Source: a virus
Direction: 5' to 3' (one strand)
DNA: 64,000 nucleotides
IMG/VR virus record: IMGVR_UViG_3300041809_000801
Coordinates: 1-64,000 of that record
Numbering within the stretch: the first letter of the stretch is position 1; each line of letters begins with the position of its first letter. The notes beneath the pieces were generated by a model. It saw nothing but the letters and a program-made list of their open reading frames with translations, ran no database searches and had not been told where the DNA came from. A program made the position numbers and the translations under genes. Positions 56,827 to 64,000 of this stretch are shown here, piece after piece.

Positions 56827-56880
56827 AATAGTCGGAGAACTTCTTTGACTTTCGAAAATCCTTTTGTAGAGAGGAATTTG

Positions 56881-57525
56881 ATGGCAACTGTCCCTTATAA
56901 TTACATCAATCAGTCCATAGTGGCTTCGTGCTTAATCCAGCCCAAGGACATCGACTCCTTCTATAACCCTGTTCTTTTGTCGCACACGGGTTACGCCTCA
57001 GATGGCACTCTGTACTCCGCTGGGGTGCAACAGCCCGGACCTATTTATGCCTCGTGGTACTCAGAATCGCCGGGATCGTATCGAGGGAGTCTCGCCACTT
57101 TTCCTCAAACCGGGCTTGTTCTTCTTTCGAACACCGCAATGACTATTCTCGATGGGAGCAGCCTTGCTCTAAATCTATGGATGCTCTTTCTACTTCAAAA
57201 TGTGATAGTCGCCCCCGTGCCGCCGCCACTTTCACCGCCGCTATCTCCTCCGTTGTCTCCACCACTTTCACCGCCGCTGTCCCCTCCGCTTTCTCCTCCT
57301 GTTTTTGCGGGTGGGTATGCGCTTGTAGACAATTTCAATAGTGAAGTCAATGGGTGGGTGCCCAGCGGGTTGGCTTACGCAGATGGAGTCGTTTCTGTTA
57401 TCTTTGCCCCCGATTTTGGCAATGAGAGCAGAAATATCACAGGAGACAATTACGACATCGGCTCCAATATGGTTGTTAGCATTGACTTTTCTCAAGATGC
57501 GGTGTATCTCGATGTTGCTGTGTAA
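56881..57525 (+). CDS. Structural-type protein with (PPLS)n linker
   Basis: From MATVPYNYINQSIVASCLIQ (GAGAGG 7 nt upstream) the product is 214 residues: a beta-rich N-terminal region (VLLSHTGYASDGTLYSAGVQ), a PPLSPPLSPPL-type linker of seven PPLS-like units (57210-57302) and a C-terminal beta domain (YALVDNFNSEVNGWVPSGLA). The same linker appears near the C-terminus of the protein at 60974-63991. It is on the plus strand, facing away from the tail-spike gene. It may be a virion accessory or fibre protein. Confidence 0.75.
   Translation: MATVPYNYINQSIVASCLIQPKDIDSFYNPVLLSHTGYASDGTLYSAGVQQPGPIYASWYSESPGSYRGSLATFPQTGLVLLSNTAMTILDGSSLALNLWMLFLLQNVIVAPVPPPLSPPLSPPLSPPLSPPLSPPLSPPVFAGGYALVDNFNSEVNGWVPSGLAYADGVVSVIFAPDFGNESRNITGDNYDIGSNMVVSIDFSQDAVYLDVAV
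57218..57302 (+). repeat. 12-nt coding repeat (PPLS)n
   Basis: Repeats of the form CCG-CCG-CTG-TCC with synonymous changes encode Pro-Pro-Leu-Ser. A related repeat lies at 61061-61141 on the other strand. Confidence 0.85.
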
Positions 57526-57542
57526 CAAAAATTTCTCAAAAA

Positions 57543-57573
57543 CTAGCCAAAACCATGGCTAAACGGGTATACT
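57543..57573 (+). promoter_or_regulatory. Phage-type promoter
   Basis: CTAGCC, AAAACC, after 19 nt TATACT preceded by GGG, on the plus strand. The -10 ends 6 nt before the ATG at 57580, so the transcript would start at or next to the start codon (leaderless). Confidence 0.65.
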
Positions 57574-57579
57574 ACAGTT

Positions 57580-58614
57580 ATGGACGAGATTCTTTCCACA
57601 CCCTTTGTTGACGCAGCCATTGCCAATGACCCCCGACGCCAGATGAAGTTCGAAGAGGGAAAGCAAACTTTGGTGGACGGCATTGCCAGTCATCAGATTT
57701 ACAATCCCGAATACGTCCAAGCCAAGGATGCCATTCGTCGGGCACTGGACGATACCTTCCGCAAGGCGCACGACGCCATCGTTACGGCTCAACGTTTGAA
57801 TAACTTCGCCGGAACTTATGACTACTGGGATTTCGGCATGAGTTTCGATTCAGCCTCCGTCCCCAAGCAGTACCGTACTCTGACCAAAAAATTCGATAAG
57901 TACACTCCCGGCAAGGTGGCCGAGCCGCATCAGGTCGGTCTGAACGTCATTTACCGTTACATGGACATCCTCAGTGACGCCGTGAAGATGGTCAACCTTC
58001 TCAAAGAAGCAAAACCTTTCATCATCAAAGGCCGCAAACCTCCGGTTCTAACCGAGGCACAGCGAGTGCAGCAAGAGGCCGACCTGAAAAACACAGGCAT
58101 CTGCCCAGTTTGCATGAGGCGGCAGAAGCTGACCTTTGAGAGCACACTGGTGGCTCACGGATACACTATCCCTCGCGGATGGGGTGGTCGGAATGGAATG
58201 TGCGTCGGTCGTGGACATCAAGCGTGGGAACTCTCTCCTGAGGGGGCTGTAGCCTACAAAGAGATGCTGGAAAAGTATCTTGTGGATTTGAAAAAGCTGC
58301 TAGTCAACTTGCAAGACAGCAAGTCCCCCACTCTCTCGGAGATGGTTCAAGTACGTAAGCCGAAGACTGTTGGCGGGTTTACATCGCTACAGTATCAGAA
58401 TGAGCAGCGTACCTACGACAAGGGCACGCCTGAGTATGACCGTGTACGGCGCACGGAACTTCGCAAAACCGAAATCGCCATCGAGGGCATCAAGGCCGAA
58501 ATTGAAGCGGTCAGCGGACGCATTGCCAATTGGAAGGCGGAGCCGCTGAAATACGGCGGTGCCGAAACTCAGGAACGTTGGCAGTCCCGATTACTTAAGA
58601 AAACCGATAAATAA
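57580..58614 (+). CDS. Unknown protein with zinc-type CxxC...C motif
   Basis: The 344-residue product has a mostly helical N-terminus, then GICPVCMRRQKLTFESTLVA, HGYTIPRGWGGRNGMCVGRG and HQAW (CxxC...H...C...H), a small zinc domain seen in uncharacterised bacterial and phage proteins. After that come coiled-coil helices (RTELRKTEIAIEGIKAEIEA). No catalytic motif is visible. A phage-type promoter sits directly upstream, with no separate ribosome site. Confidence 0.75.
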   Translation: MDEILSTPFVDAAIANDPRRQMKFEEGKQTLVDGIASHQIYNPEYVQAKDAIRRALDDTFRKAHDAIVTAQRLNNFAGTYDYWDFGMSFDSASVPKQYRTLTKKFDKYTPGKVAEPHQVGLNVIYRYMDILSDAVKMVNLLKEAKPFIIKGRKPPVLTEAQRVQQEADLKNTGICPVCMRRQKLTFESTLVAHGYTIPRGWGGRNGMCVGRGHQAWELSPEGAVAYKEMLEKYLVDLKKLLVNLQDSKSPTLSEMVQVRKPKTVGGFTSLQYQNEQRTYDKGTPEYDRVRRTELRKTEIAIEGIKAEIEAVSGRIANWKAEPLKYGGAETQERWQSRLLKKTDK

Positions 58615-58655
58615 CGGCAAAAACGCAGTTCGCAAAAAAGCAGCCTGAAACAAAA

Positions 58656-58679
58656 CCTCTACCAAACTCTTGGTAGAGG
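58656..58679 (+). promoter_or_regulatory. Hairpin occluding the endolysin ribosome site
   Basis: Arms CCTCTACCAA and TTGGTAGAGG pair over 10 bp around ACTC. The 3' arm contains AGAGG, the ribosome site 4 nt before the ATG of the endolysin. T4 gene e early transcripts are held silent by a similar hairpin. Confidence 0.65.
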
Positions 58680-58683
58680 CTCC

Positions 58684-59199
58684 ATGGCTGACTTTCAAAC
58701 CTGCTACAAATTCATGCTACCGAACGAAGACGCGGTTCCGACGTACGCGGTCGCGCCTGACCCGCCTCCCGGTGCGTATGCTATCAGCGGGATTAACAGC
58801 TTCTCGTTCCCCACACAATATGCTGCCATCGCTGCAATTCCACAGGCTGAACGCGGTCCAGCGGTGATGCAGTTCTATCTGACAACCTTCTGGAATCAGT
58901 GGCTCGAACAACTGACCTCGGATGCGGTCGCAATGAGGGTCTTCGATGCTAGTGTCAATATGGGAGTGAAGGAAGCGATTGTTCTTCTGCAACAGGCGGT
59001 GAATTCTCTCTCCACTACACCCCTTGTTGTAGACGGTAAGATAGGACCAAAAACTGTAGCTGCTGCGAATGCCTGTGTAGACACGAGTCTCGTATCTGCG
59101 TTTCAACATGCCAGAGTCAGTTATTACGAAGAGATTGTCGCCAAGAATCCTGCGGATGCAATCTACCTAAAAGGCTGGACGGCTAGAGCCCTCAAATAG
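58684..59199 (+). CDS. Endolysin (GH108-like muramidase with C-terminal peptidoglycan-binding part)
   Basis: The 171-residue protein has an N-terminal Glu (about residue 15, FMLPNEDAVPTYAVAPDPPP) in the place of the GH108 EGG motif, followed by AISGIN, FYLTTFWNQWLEQL and FDASVNMGVKEAIVLLQQAV, GKIGPKTVAAANA, and a C-terminal YYEEIVAKNPADAIYLKGWT, AR. This is the order of GH108 (catalytic) plus PG_binding_3. It would cut the peptidoglycan glycan strand at lysis. No signal peptide or membrane segment is present, so it needs a holin. Translation is probably controlled by the hairpin over its ribosome site. It ends in TAG. Confidence 0.85.
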   Translation: MADFQTCYKFMLPNEDAVPTYAVAPDPPPGAYAISGINSFSFPTQYAAIAAIPQAERGPAVMQFYLTTFWNQWLEQLTSDAVAMRVFDASVNMGVKEAIVLLQQAVNSLSTTPLVVDGKIGPKTVAAANACVDTSLVSAFQHARVSYYEEIVAKNPADAIYLKGWTARALK

Positions 59200-59201
59200 G
59201 A

Positions 59202-59549
59202 CTAACGCTGCTTGTGGTTTCTCTTCTCTTCAGCTTCACGTGCGGAAATCCAACTGGTTTTACATTCATCGAGCCATGAGCCCGACTGAATTTCTGCGTG
59301 ACTTAAACGATGTCGGAGAGTCCACCACTCCAGACCTGTCGCATCCCTATCGAAAATATTCTTCAAGCCGTCGTTGAGTATTTCAATGGCGTTGCAGCAA
59401 CTGGAATAGTTCCCGTTGGCTGAGTCACGCAAATAGTCCATCGCATGAACTACCATTATCATCAGTCGCACACGGTCGGATAGGTTGGGCAACAACCTCT
59501 CAATGGTTTCTTGAGGCCACTGTTCGTTGTATAGGCTAGAAGAGTTCAA
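59202..59549 (-). CDS. Helical small protein, unknown
   Basis: The frame is open from 59597, but the upstream part overlaps the membrane-protein gene; a TTG at about 59549 with AAGGA some 10 nt upstream is a possible start. The product includes ETIERLLPNLSDRVRLMIMV, SCCNAIEILNDGLKNIFDRD and a basic EKRNHKQR tail. It is predicted helical. Ends in TAG two bases after the convergent endolysin stop. Function unknown. Confidence 0.55.
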   Translation of the reverse strand: MNSSSLYNEQWPQETIERLLPNLSDRVRLMIMVVHAMDYLRDSANGNYSSCCNAIEILNDGLKNIFDRDATGLEWWTLRHRLSHAEIQSGSWLDECKTSWISAREAEEKRNHKQR

Positions 59550-59742
59550 GGTAGGCAAAGTCCTTTTTATTGCGGAATCTCTCCATCCACAGAACATACG
59601 GGATTACAGACGCGACGAAGCCAAGAGCCCAAAGCAGAGCAAGAATATTGCGGCGGAACCACCCACCCTCATTACAGTAGTGGGCAGAGTAGAAGCACAG
59701 CCGGATACACCCTTCCCATAGATTGTAACGCCCATTCTTCAC
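59536..59742 (-). CDS. Small single-pass membrane protein (holin candidate)
   Basis: A GTG overlapping the upstream stop (GTGA) starts a 68-residue protein with one membrane helix (ILALLWALGFVASVIPYVLW) and a basic tail (RFRNKKDF). The site near the endolysin and size would fit a holin or spanin partner, but topology is not typical and this is speculation. Ends in TAG. Confidence 0.55.
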   Translation of the reverse strand: MKNGRYNLWEGCIRLCFYSAHYCNEGGWFRRNILALLWALGFVASVIPYVLWMERFRNKKDFAYLELF

Positions 59743-59972
59743 TGTGGTGCAATCTCGATGGAGTAATGTTTACGTTTGCTCTCTCGTCTCTGCTCTCCTT
59801 CAATCTCAAGAAGGAGAGAGTTGTCTTGAGGAATGAATAGCCAATCGACATTAGTATAGTTGGAGAGCACCAACCCCATCTCTTGTGGAGTGAGCCCAAC
59901 CAAAGAATGACAGAGAGGGTTAATCTCGGCATCTCTCAACGCTGTCGGTATTTCATTCATTTCATCAAACAT
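59739..59972 (-). CDS. Small acidic protein, unknown
   Basis: GGAGG precedes the ATG at 59972, which overlaps the upstream stop. The 77-residue product MFDEMNEIPTALRDAEINPL ends in a basic stretch (QRRESKRKHYSIEIAPQ). Probable alpha/beta. No family recognised. Confidence 0.6.
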   Translation of the reverse strand: MFDEMNEIPTALRDAEINPLCHSLVGLTPQEMGLVLSNYTNVDWLFIPQDNSLLLEIEGEQRRESKRKHYSIEIAPQ

Positions 59973-60196
59973 CAAACCTCCGGGTGTGTGCCCATCCCAT
60001 CAGAGATGGGACCAACCTCAGTTGCCTTGATTTTAGCGACCTGTGCCTCATCCACCGTTTGGACACTCTTGAGTGCTTGATTGAATTGATAAACAGCGAG
60101 AGCCTCTTCCGGGTCTATCCCATTACTGGTGTACGCCCGGAAGATGTGCTGGAGATAGCCAAACAGGTCGTCCTGCAAAATCAAAACCTTCATCAT
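59972..60196 (-). CDS. Small helical protein, unknown
   Basis: From MMKVLILQDDLFGYLQHIFR (TTGAGG upstream) the product has 74 residues and is helical, with an acidic tail (ATEVGPISDGMGTHPEV). It lies in a run of four small overlapping genes behind the 3D-domain protein. No family recognised. Confidence 0.6.
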   Translation of the reverse strand: MMKVLILQDDLFGYLQHIFRAYTSNGIDPEEALAVYQFNQALKSVQTVDEAQVAKIKATEVGPISDGMGTHPEV

Positions 60197-60201
60197 AAAC
60201 C

Positions 60202-60846
60202 TCAATCCCCTAATACTCCCTTAAATGGGGAATTCAACATAGAAATGTTGACAGCGTAGTAGTCTGACCTGCGCCCCCACAAAATGGCTTGTCGGGCATC
60301 AGTGAAAAAGACATCCACTACTGGTCGTGTTTCGGCTGGCGACGTGAGGTCAACAAATCGAGCAATAGTCTGACGGTGACTCCTCTTGTGAATGAGAACG
60401 AGGTAATCATTCATCCGAGCGTGAAGCTTGGCTGCTGCGGTCGGCGACAAGGCCACATTCACCACCCTATCTTCTGGTAGTGTGTGCTGCGGGACCGAGT
60501 ATGCATGAGTAACGCTCTTCCCGTCAGCAAAAACTGCTGACTGAGACGACCGTGTGTAGGCGGTTACCTGCACTGCTGTTTTGTATTTTTCGAGGAATCC
60601 GAGTTGTCTTTCAGCAACCGCGAGGCGGATTTGGATTTGCTTTAACTCAGTTTGTGAAGACGAAAGTTGGTTGGTTTTTTCGTTCAGTTGACGGGCAAGT
60701 GCGTGGTTCTGCTCATGCAGAATTCCAATGGTCGCACCAAAGGCGAGGGCAATGAGTAGTGCTACTCCTAGCTTGAACTTTTTCATAGCGAGTTTGGTAA
60801 GGTGTTGCTTCCCGAACGCTCGTATTGCTCCTTTCGCCGAAGTCAT
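60202..60846 (-). CDS. Membrane-anchored 3D-domain (MltA/RlpA-type) protein
   Basis: From MTSAKGAIRAFGKQHLTKLA the product is 214 residues with a membrane helix (about 23-42, FKLGVALLIALAFGATIGIL), then a coiled coil (LNEKTNQLSSSQTELKQIQI, RLAVAERQLGFLEKYK) and a domain VQVTAYTRSSQSAVFADGKS ... RVVNVALSPTAAAKLHARMN ... RFVDLTSPAETRPVVDVFFT, DARQAILWGRR. The last part follows the 3D-domain order (VTAYT, VAVsP, Dxxxxxxxx DIFF, A.xxGR), although the third Asp is displaced. Such proteins bind or cut peptidoglycan, so a lysis or envelope role is likely. Confidence 0.7.
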   Translation of the reverse strand: MTSAKGAIRAFGKQHLTKLAMKKFKLGVALLIALAFGATIGILHEQNHALARQLNEKTNQLSSSQTELKQIQIRLAVAERQLGFLEKYKTAVQVTAYTRSSQSAVFADGKSVTHAYSVPQHTLPEDRVVNVALSPTAAAKLHARMNDYLVLIHKRSHRQTIARFVDLTSPAETRPVVDVFFTDARQAILWGRRSDYYAVNISMLNSPFKGVLGD

Positions 60847-60877
60847 TCTAATAGAATACCTCAACGGCGTGGTTTTT

Positions 60878-60908
60878 GGTATAAAAAAATGTTAAGGTTT
60901 TTGGTTTC
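60878..60908 (-). promoter_or_regulatory. Phage-type promoter (weaker match)
   Basis: GAAACC, AAAAACC, after 19 nt TATACC on the minus strand, 31 nt before the start of the 3D-domain gene. Confidence 0.45.
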
Positions 60909-60973
60909 AGTTAGTTAACTGAGCCACGTAAAAAGCATTGCATACCTATAGTTTGGTATTGTGGAAACTCGAC

Positions 60974-63900
60974 CTAGAAAGTACCGAGGTTCGTCAGATT
61001 CGGAATGTGCGGCTCGTAAACGAACTGGTTAGAACTGATTGCTCGACCGACGATGACTGTCCACTGACACGGAGGCAATGGGGGCGACAGGGGTGGTGAG
61101 AGTGGAGGGGATAGTGGGGGTGACAGGGGTGGTGAGAGCGGTGCGGAACCGTTAATCAGAAGCGCGTAGTTTTGCGTGAGCACGCCACCCGGTCCAGCAT
61201 AGATGAGCCCACCTGTAGTGAAGTTGGCACCATCATACTCATACACACCACCAAAATATGTAGCCACAATAATGCTCTCTCCCGCGACTGCCGAAGAAAG
61301 CGCAACGCCTGTAACAATGGGATAGATGGGGTCACCATAGCCATCTGTTTGAACAGTAGTTGGGTCGATGGCTGACACATTACCATCGGGAGAGACTGCC
61401 ACGGCTGTGAGCGGACCAATCGTGGAATCTGCGATGAAGGTACGAGTGGAACTCGTGCCAGTGTTGGAAGGAACACCGCCGCTTGAACTGGGCGTAGTGG
61501 TATCAGTGAGAGTGGCTGCAACATAGCTCCCAACAACAATGTTTTGAGACACTGAGAGATTATGTGTGGCCACGACTGTCATGACATCCCCGACATTGAA
61601 ATATGGGGCGAGAGATATTTGGAGCGAGGTTGGACCGGATTGAGTTCCATCGGTGGAGGATGTGGCAAGCACCGTGCCATTCAAGAACACTGTACCAGTA
61701 CGAACCCCGGCGAGACCCGTGTCCCAGTTCAATAGAACAGTCACAGCGTAATTACCTGCTGTCTGAATTGTGAACGTGTTGGGACTTGTGACGTTCCCAC
61801 TCATGTCGAAATCAACTTGGTCAAAAGATACTTGGAGCCCTGTCAATCCGGGAGGGACTACGTTTATAGCCGAAACAACTTCTACCTTGAAGCCAACGTT
61901 TTGAAAAGTCTTAATGATGGACTGGCTCTGCTGAATCGAATTTTGAATAGCATTGCTGACCGTTGAGGCCATCTGAAGAGTCGCCGCGTAGCTCAGGTTA
62001 GTGCGAAGCATAGCAAGCTGCGTCGGGATAGGAAGTTGCTGAATATCGGGACGGTTCAGATAGGTGGCGGGATCAAAAGAAATACCATCCCAACCATTCT
62101 CAACACCGGGACCAAGAGTGGTGGTGTAGCTGACAACAGGTACTTCTGGAATCGTAAGCAGGTCGCTTCCCGGCAACCAATTGCGATTGCGTGTAGCTGC
62201 ATCGGATTGAATCTGGTTGTAAATTGCCAGACTGCCTAAGGGGTCAATAGCCGAATCCAAAGCAGCCGAATAGGTAACAACAAACGAGATGAGATACGGG
62301 TCTTGCAGCAACAACGCTTGAAGGTTCGCATTGAATGTCCGCCAAAACTGCGTGAAGCGGTCAACCTCTGTGGCAACAGCGAACTGATTGAAGATGTACT
62401 TGAACTGCGGACGGTTCGTGGTGTAATTGGGGGTGTTCTGAATGTTGATACTTGCGATGTCAATGACTTCTTGCAACACAGCACCGATAGCAGAGGGGAA
62501 TGTGCAGTCAACCGGGTACTCGGCAGTAGTGGCTCCAAGTGTAACCGTGCTTGTGACCGTTGCAGCAACCGCTGTTGCCTTGTAGTCCAAATCAGTTCCA
62601 GTAAATCCCGACACATAGTTCCCACTCGCATACGCATCCCATGTCGTGTTGCGGGTGTAACCAAGAAGACTAGCCTCAATGTATGACAGCATCCAAAGAA
62701 GATTTCCCCTTACGAAAGGAGAAGCCCCCGTGAGTGTCACCAAAAGAGGAATGGCGTGTGGAGCATCATTTACTGTAGTGCTTGGCAAAACGCAGTTCCA
62801 AGGCACCGGATTATCCGCCAAGTAAGTAAGCGACGGTGTAATGTATGTTGTATAAGCTGTCTGAAAACTAGTCAACCAATTACCAGCGCGACCGATGCGA
62901 TTGAGGTTCAAATAGAACAGCCACTCTGCCGTGAGATTGGGATCAAAATTGGATGCAACAATCTGCCCGAGATTGACAAACTCCACCAGCGTCCTCTGCA
63001 AGTCCGTGGGGTCTGTAACATAACGAGTTTGGGGCACCACGCAGACGATGTTGTCTTGATACGTGGTAGAAGGCATCTGATAGTTGGAGATAATCGTAGA
63101 GGGGTCAGGCACTGAGCCCAACATCGAACTATTCACATTGAACGGCGTAGCGTCGTTGTATGCTTCATCTGCTGGAGAGAGATAATTGGGTGTCGCAATA
63201 GTTCCCTGCATCAAAGATACATAAGCCGGGTCAGCAAGGTTCTGCCCTGTCGGGGAAATCGTCCCACTCAACGGCGGGGCAATCAAAGTTGTGCCAAGGG
63301 TCAACCCGCTATATGTTGTAATGCTTGCTGGTGGTGTCTGAGACGTAGGGCCTGTAGTGGCTCCAGTGCTTGTACTAGGCGGGGACGGGCTTATGAAAAT
63401 ACAGTTGCTGAACTGAAAGTTGGACAACAAAGAAGGAATGGCGTTCAGGTTGCTGAGTGACCCCAAGCTTTTAATCGTGTTGAGAAGAATGTTGAAAGAA
63501 GTCAGAGGAGCAAAGACGACCCCATTCCAATGCCAGATCGTATCCTTAAACTGCGACCCGAGATAATTTGGAAGTGAGGCAAGCGAAGGCAAATGCCAAT
63601 TACAAATTTGCTGTAGAAGATTTGCCAATGAGTTGAGATTCTGAGACACCAAACTCAACATACTCGACTCTATGCCCTTAAGTATAGCGATGTTCTGGTT
63701 TACCGCCAGAATGAGATTGGTGATTTCATTCTGGAATGTGTTGATGTCTCTGATGATTGTGCCGGAGTCGATGGCGTACTTGATAGCTCTAGCAGGATTC
63801 GACAACTGCCCGTTTACCGCGAGAGAGTTCATGCGAGTGTGGGTAAGAATTTGCCGCATGAGTTCTTTTTGTTTCTGAGCCAGCCAGTGTTGTGCGTCTG

Positions 63901-63991
63901 CGATATTCCGCTCAACGAAACGACCTTGCTCCATCGCTTGATGGTAGAACTGTTCAATCTCAGGGTCACCGAGCGGGTTTAGACGCTGCAC
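60974..63991 (-). CDS. Large structural protein with (PPLS)n tail, probably cut at the window edge
   Basis: The frame is open from the last bases of the window. A GTG at 63991 starts MQRLNPLGDPEIEQFYHQAM, but the frame continues into AAG-GGC-GCG upstream, so the true start may lie outside. The 1005 visible residues have a helical N-terminal third (HTRMNSLAVNGQLSNPARAI), a Thr/Ser/Asn-rich beta region, a C1q/TNF-like part (PNTFTIQTAGNYAVTVLLNW), and near the C-terminus APLSPPLSPPLSPPL-type repeats before CQWTVIVGRAISSN. It is probably another tail or capsid fibre component. Ends in TAG. Confidence 0.75.
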   Translation of the reverse strand: MQRLNPLGDPEIEQFYHQAMEQGRFVERNIADAQHWLAQKQKELMRQILTHTRMNSLAVNGQLSNPARAIKYAIDSGTIIRDINTFQNEITNLILAVNQNIAILKGIESSMLSLVSQNLNSLANLLQQICNWHLPSLASLPNYLGSQFKDTIWHWNGVVFAPLTSFNILLNTIKSLGSLSNLNAIPSLLSNFQFSNCIFISPSPPSTSTGATTGPTSQTPPASITTYSGLTLGTTLIAPPLSGTISPTGQNLADPAYVSLMQGTIATPNYLSPADEAYNDATPFNVNSSMLGSVPDPSTIISNYQMPSTTYQDNIVCVVPQTRYVTDPTDLQRTLVEFVNLGQIVASNFDPNLTAEWLFYLNLNRIGRAGNWLTSFQTAYTTYITPSLTYLADNPVPWNCVLPSTTVNDAPHAIPLLVTLTGASPFVRGNLLWMLSYIEASLLGYTRNTTWDAYASGNYVSGFTGTDLDYKATAVAATVTSTVTLGATTAEYPVDCTFPSAIGAVLQEVIDIASINIQNTPNYTTNRPQFKYIFNQFAVATEVDRFTQFWRTFNANLQALLLQDPYLISFVVTYSAALDSAIDPLGSLAIYNQIQSDAATRNRNWLPGSDLLTIPEVPVVSYTTTLGPGVENGWDGISFDPATYLNRPDIQQLPIPTQLAMLRTNLSYAATLQMASTVSNAIQNSIQQSQSIIKTFQNVGFKVEVVSAINVVPPGLTGLQVSFDQVDFDMSGNVTSPNTFTIQTAGNYAVTVLLNWDTGLAGVRTGTVFLNGTVLATSSTDGTQSGPTSLQISLAPYFNVGDVMTVVATHNLSVSQNIVVGSYVAATLTDTTTPSSSGGVPSNTGTSSTRTFIADSTIGPLTAVAVSPDGNVSAIDPTTVQTDGYGDPIYPIVTGVALSSAVAGESIIVATYFGGVYEYDGANFTTGGLIYAGPGGVLTQNYALLINGSAPLSPPLSPPLSPPLSPPLSPPLPPCQWTVIVGRAISSNQFVYEPHIPNLTNLGTF
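61061..61141 (-). repeat. 12-nt coding repeat (PPLS)n
   Basis: Counterpart of the repeat at 57218-57302, on the opposite strand and in an unrelated protein; encodes five to six PPLS units. Confidence 0.8.
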
Positions 63992-64000
63992 CGCGCCCTT

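Noticed and set aside
1-64000. Genome-wide reassignment of TAG to an amino acid
   Set aside because: Many genes here end in TAG at natural positions overlapping the next start, and the long tail genes contain no internal TAG. Only the PTH2-like gene gives good evidence for readthrough.
1-64000. CRISPR array
   Set aside because: The repeated units at 10.4 and 16.2 kb are structured, variable in length and have compensatory stems; there are no identical direct repeats with spacers of constant length and no cas genes.

Overview
The window is part of a large tailed-phage genome. I infer a myovirus-like jumbo phage: a J-like baseplate protein, a gp25-like wedge candidate, several very long tail or adhesin proteins, an endolysin, NAD+ salvage enzymes, eleven tRNA genes and many homing endonucleases sit together, and there are no rRNA or housekeeping genes. 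No host can be named. The tmRNA is of the circularly permuted two-piece type, known in alphaproteobacteria, cyanobacteria and some betaproteobacteria, but it may have been acquired. Almost everything is transcribed leftward (minus strand); the exceptions are mostly homing endonucleases and a few small genes. Layout: 0-10.4 kb carries NAD+ salvage (NAMPT plus NMNAT-Nudix), a UvrD/Rep helicase split by an intein, two GIY-YIG endonucleases and a large TerD-domain protein. 10.4-23.4 kb is an accessory RNA region. It holds an array of four related structured RNA units (10.38-10.77 kb, a fifth at 7.4 kb), eleven tRNA genes (five with Thr anticodons and one with a CUA amber-suppressor anticodon), an RNA ligase, a peptidyl-tRNA-hydrolase-like gene with an in-frame TAG near its start, a second array of short hairpins (16.24-16.41 kb), an isolated structured RNA (18.75-18.86 kb), a permuted tmRNA (23.06-23.33 kb), HNH and PD-(D/E)XK endonucleases and many small proteins. 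23.4-30 kb encodes an ADP-ribosyltransferase-like protein, a ParB-like/methyltransferase fusion, a SpeD-like protein and a large unknown protein. Several of these share a short N-terminal motif that may target them to the capsid. 30-56 kb is the tail and baseplate module with Thr/Ser-rich adhesins of 731, 2150 and 1295 residues. 56-61 kb carries a GH108-like endolysin, a 3D-domain membrane protein and small genes, and 61-64 kb another large structural protein cut by or close to the window edge. Some genes appear to work together. The NAD+ enzymes can rebuild NAD+ from nicotinamide. The tRNAs, tmRNA, RNA ligase and peptidyl-tRNA hydrolase form a set for maintaining translation. The Thr tRNAs match the Thr-rich tail proteins. 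A recurrent promoter motif (CTAGCC, 19 nt, TATACT-like) lies before tRNAs, structured RNAs and several genes. The least described material here is the two tandem structured-RNA arrays, the permuted tmRNA, and the suppressor tRNA paired with an in-frame amber codon.
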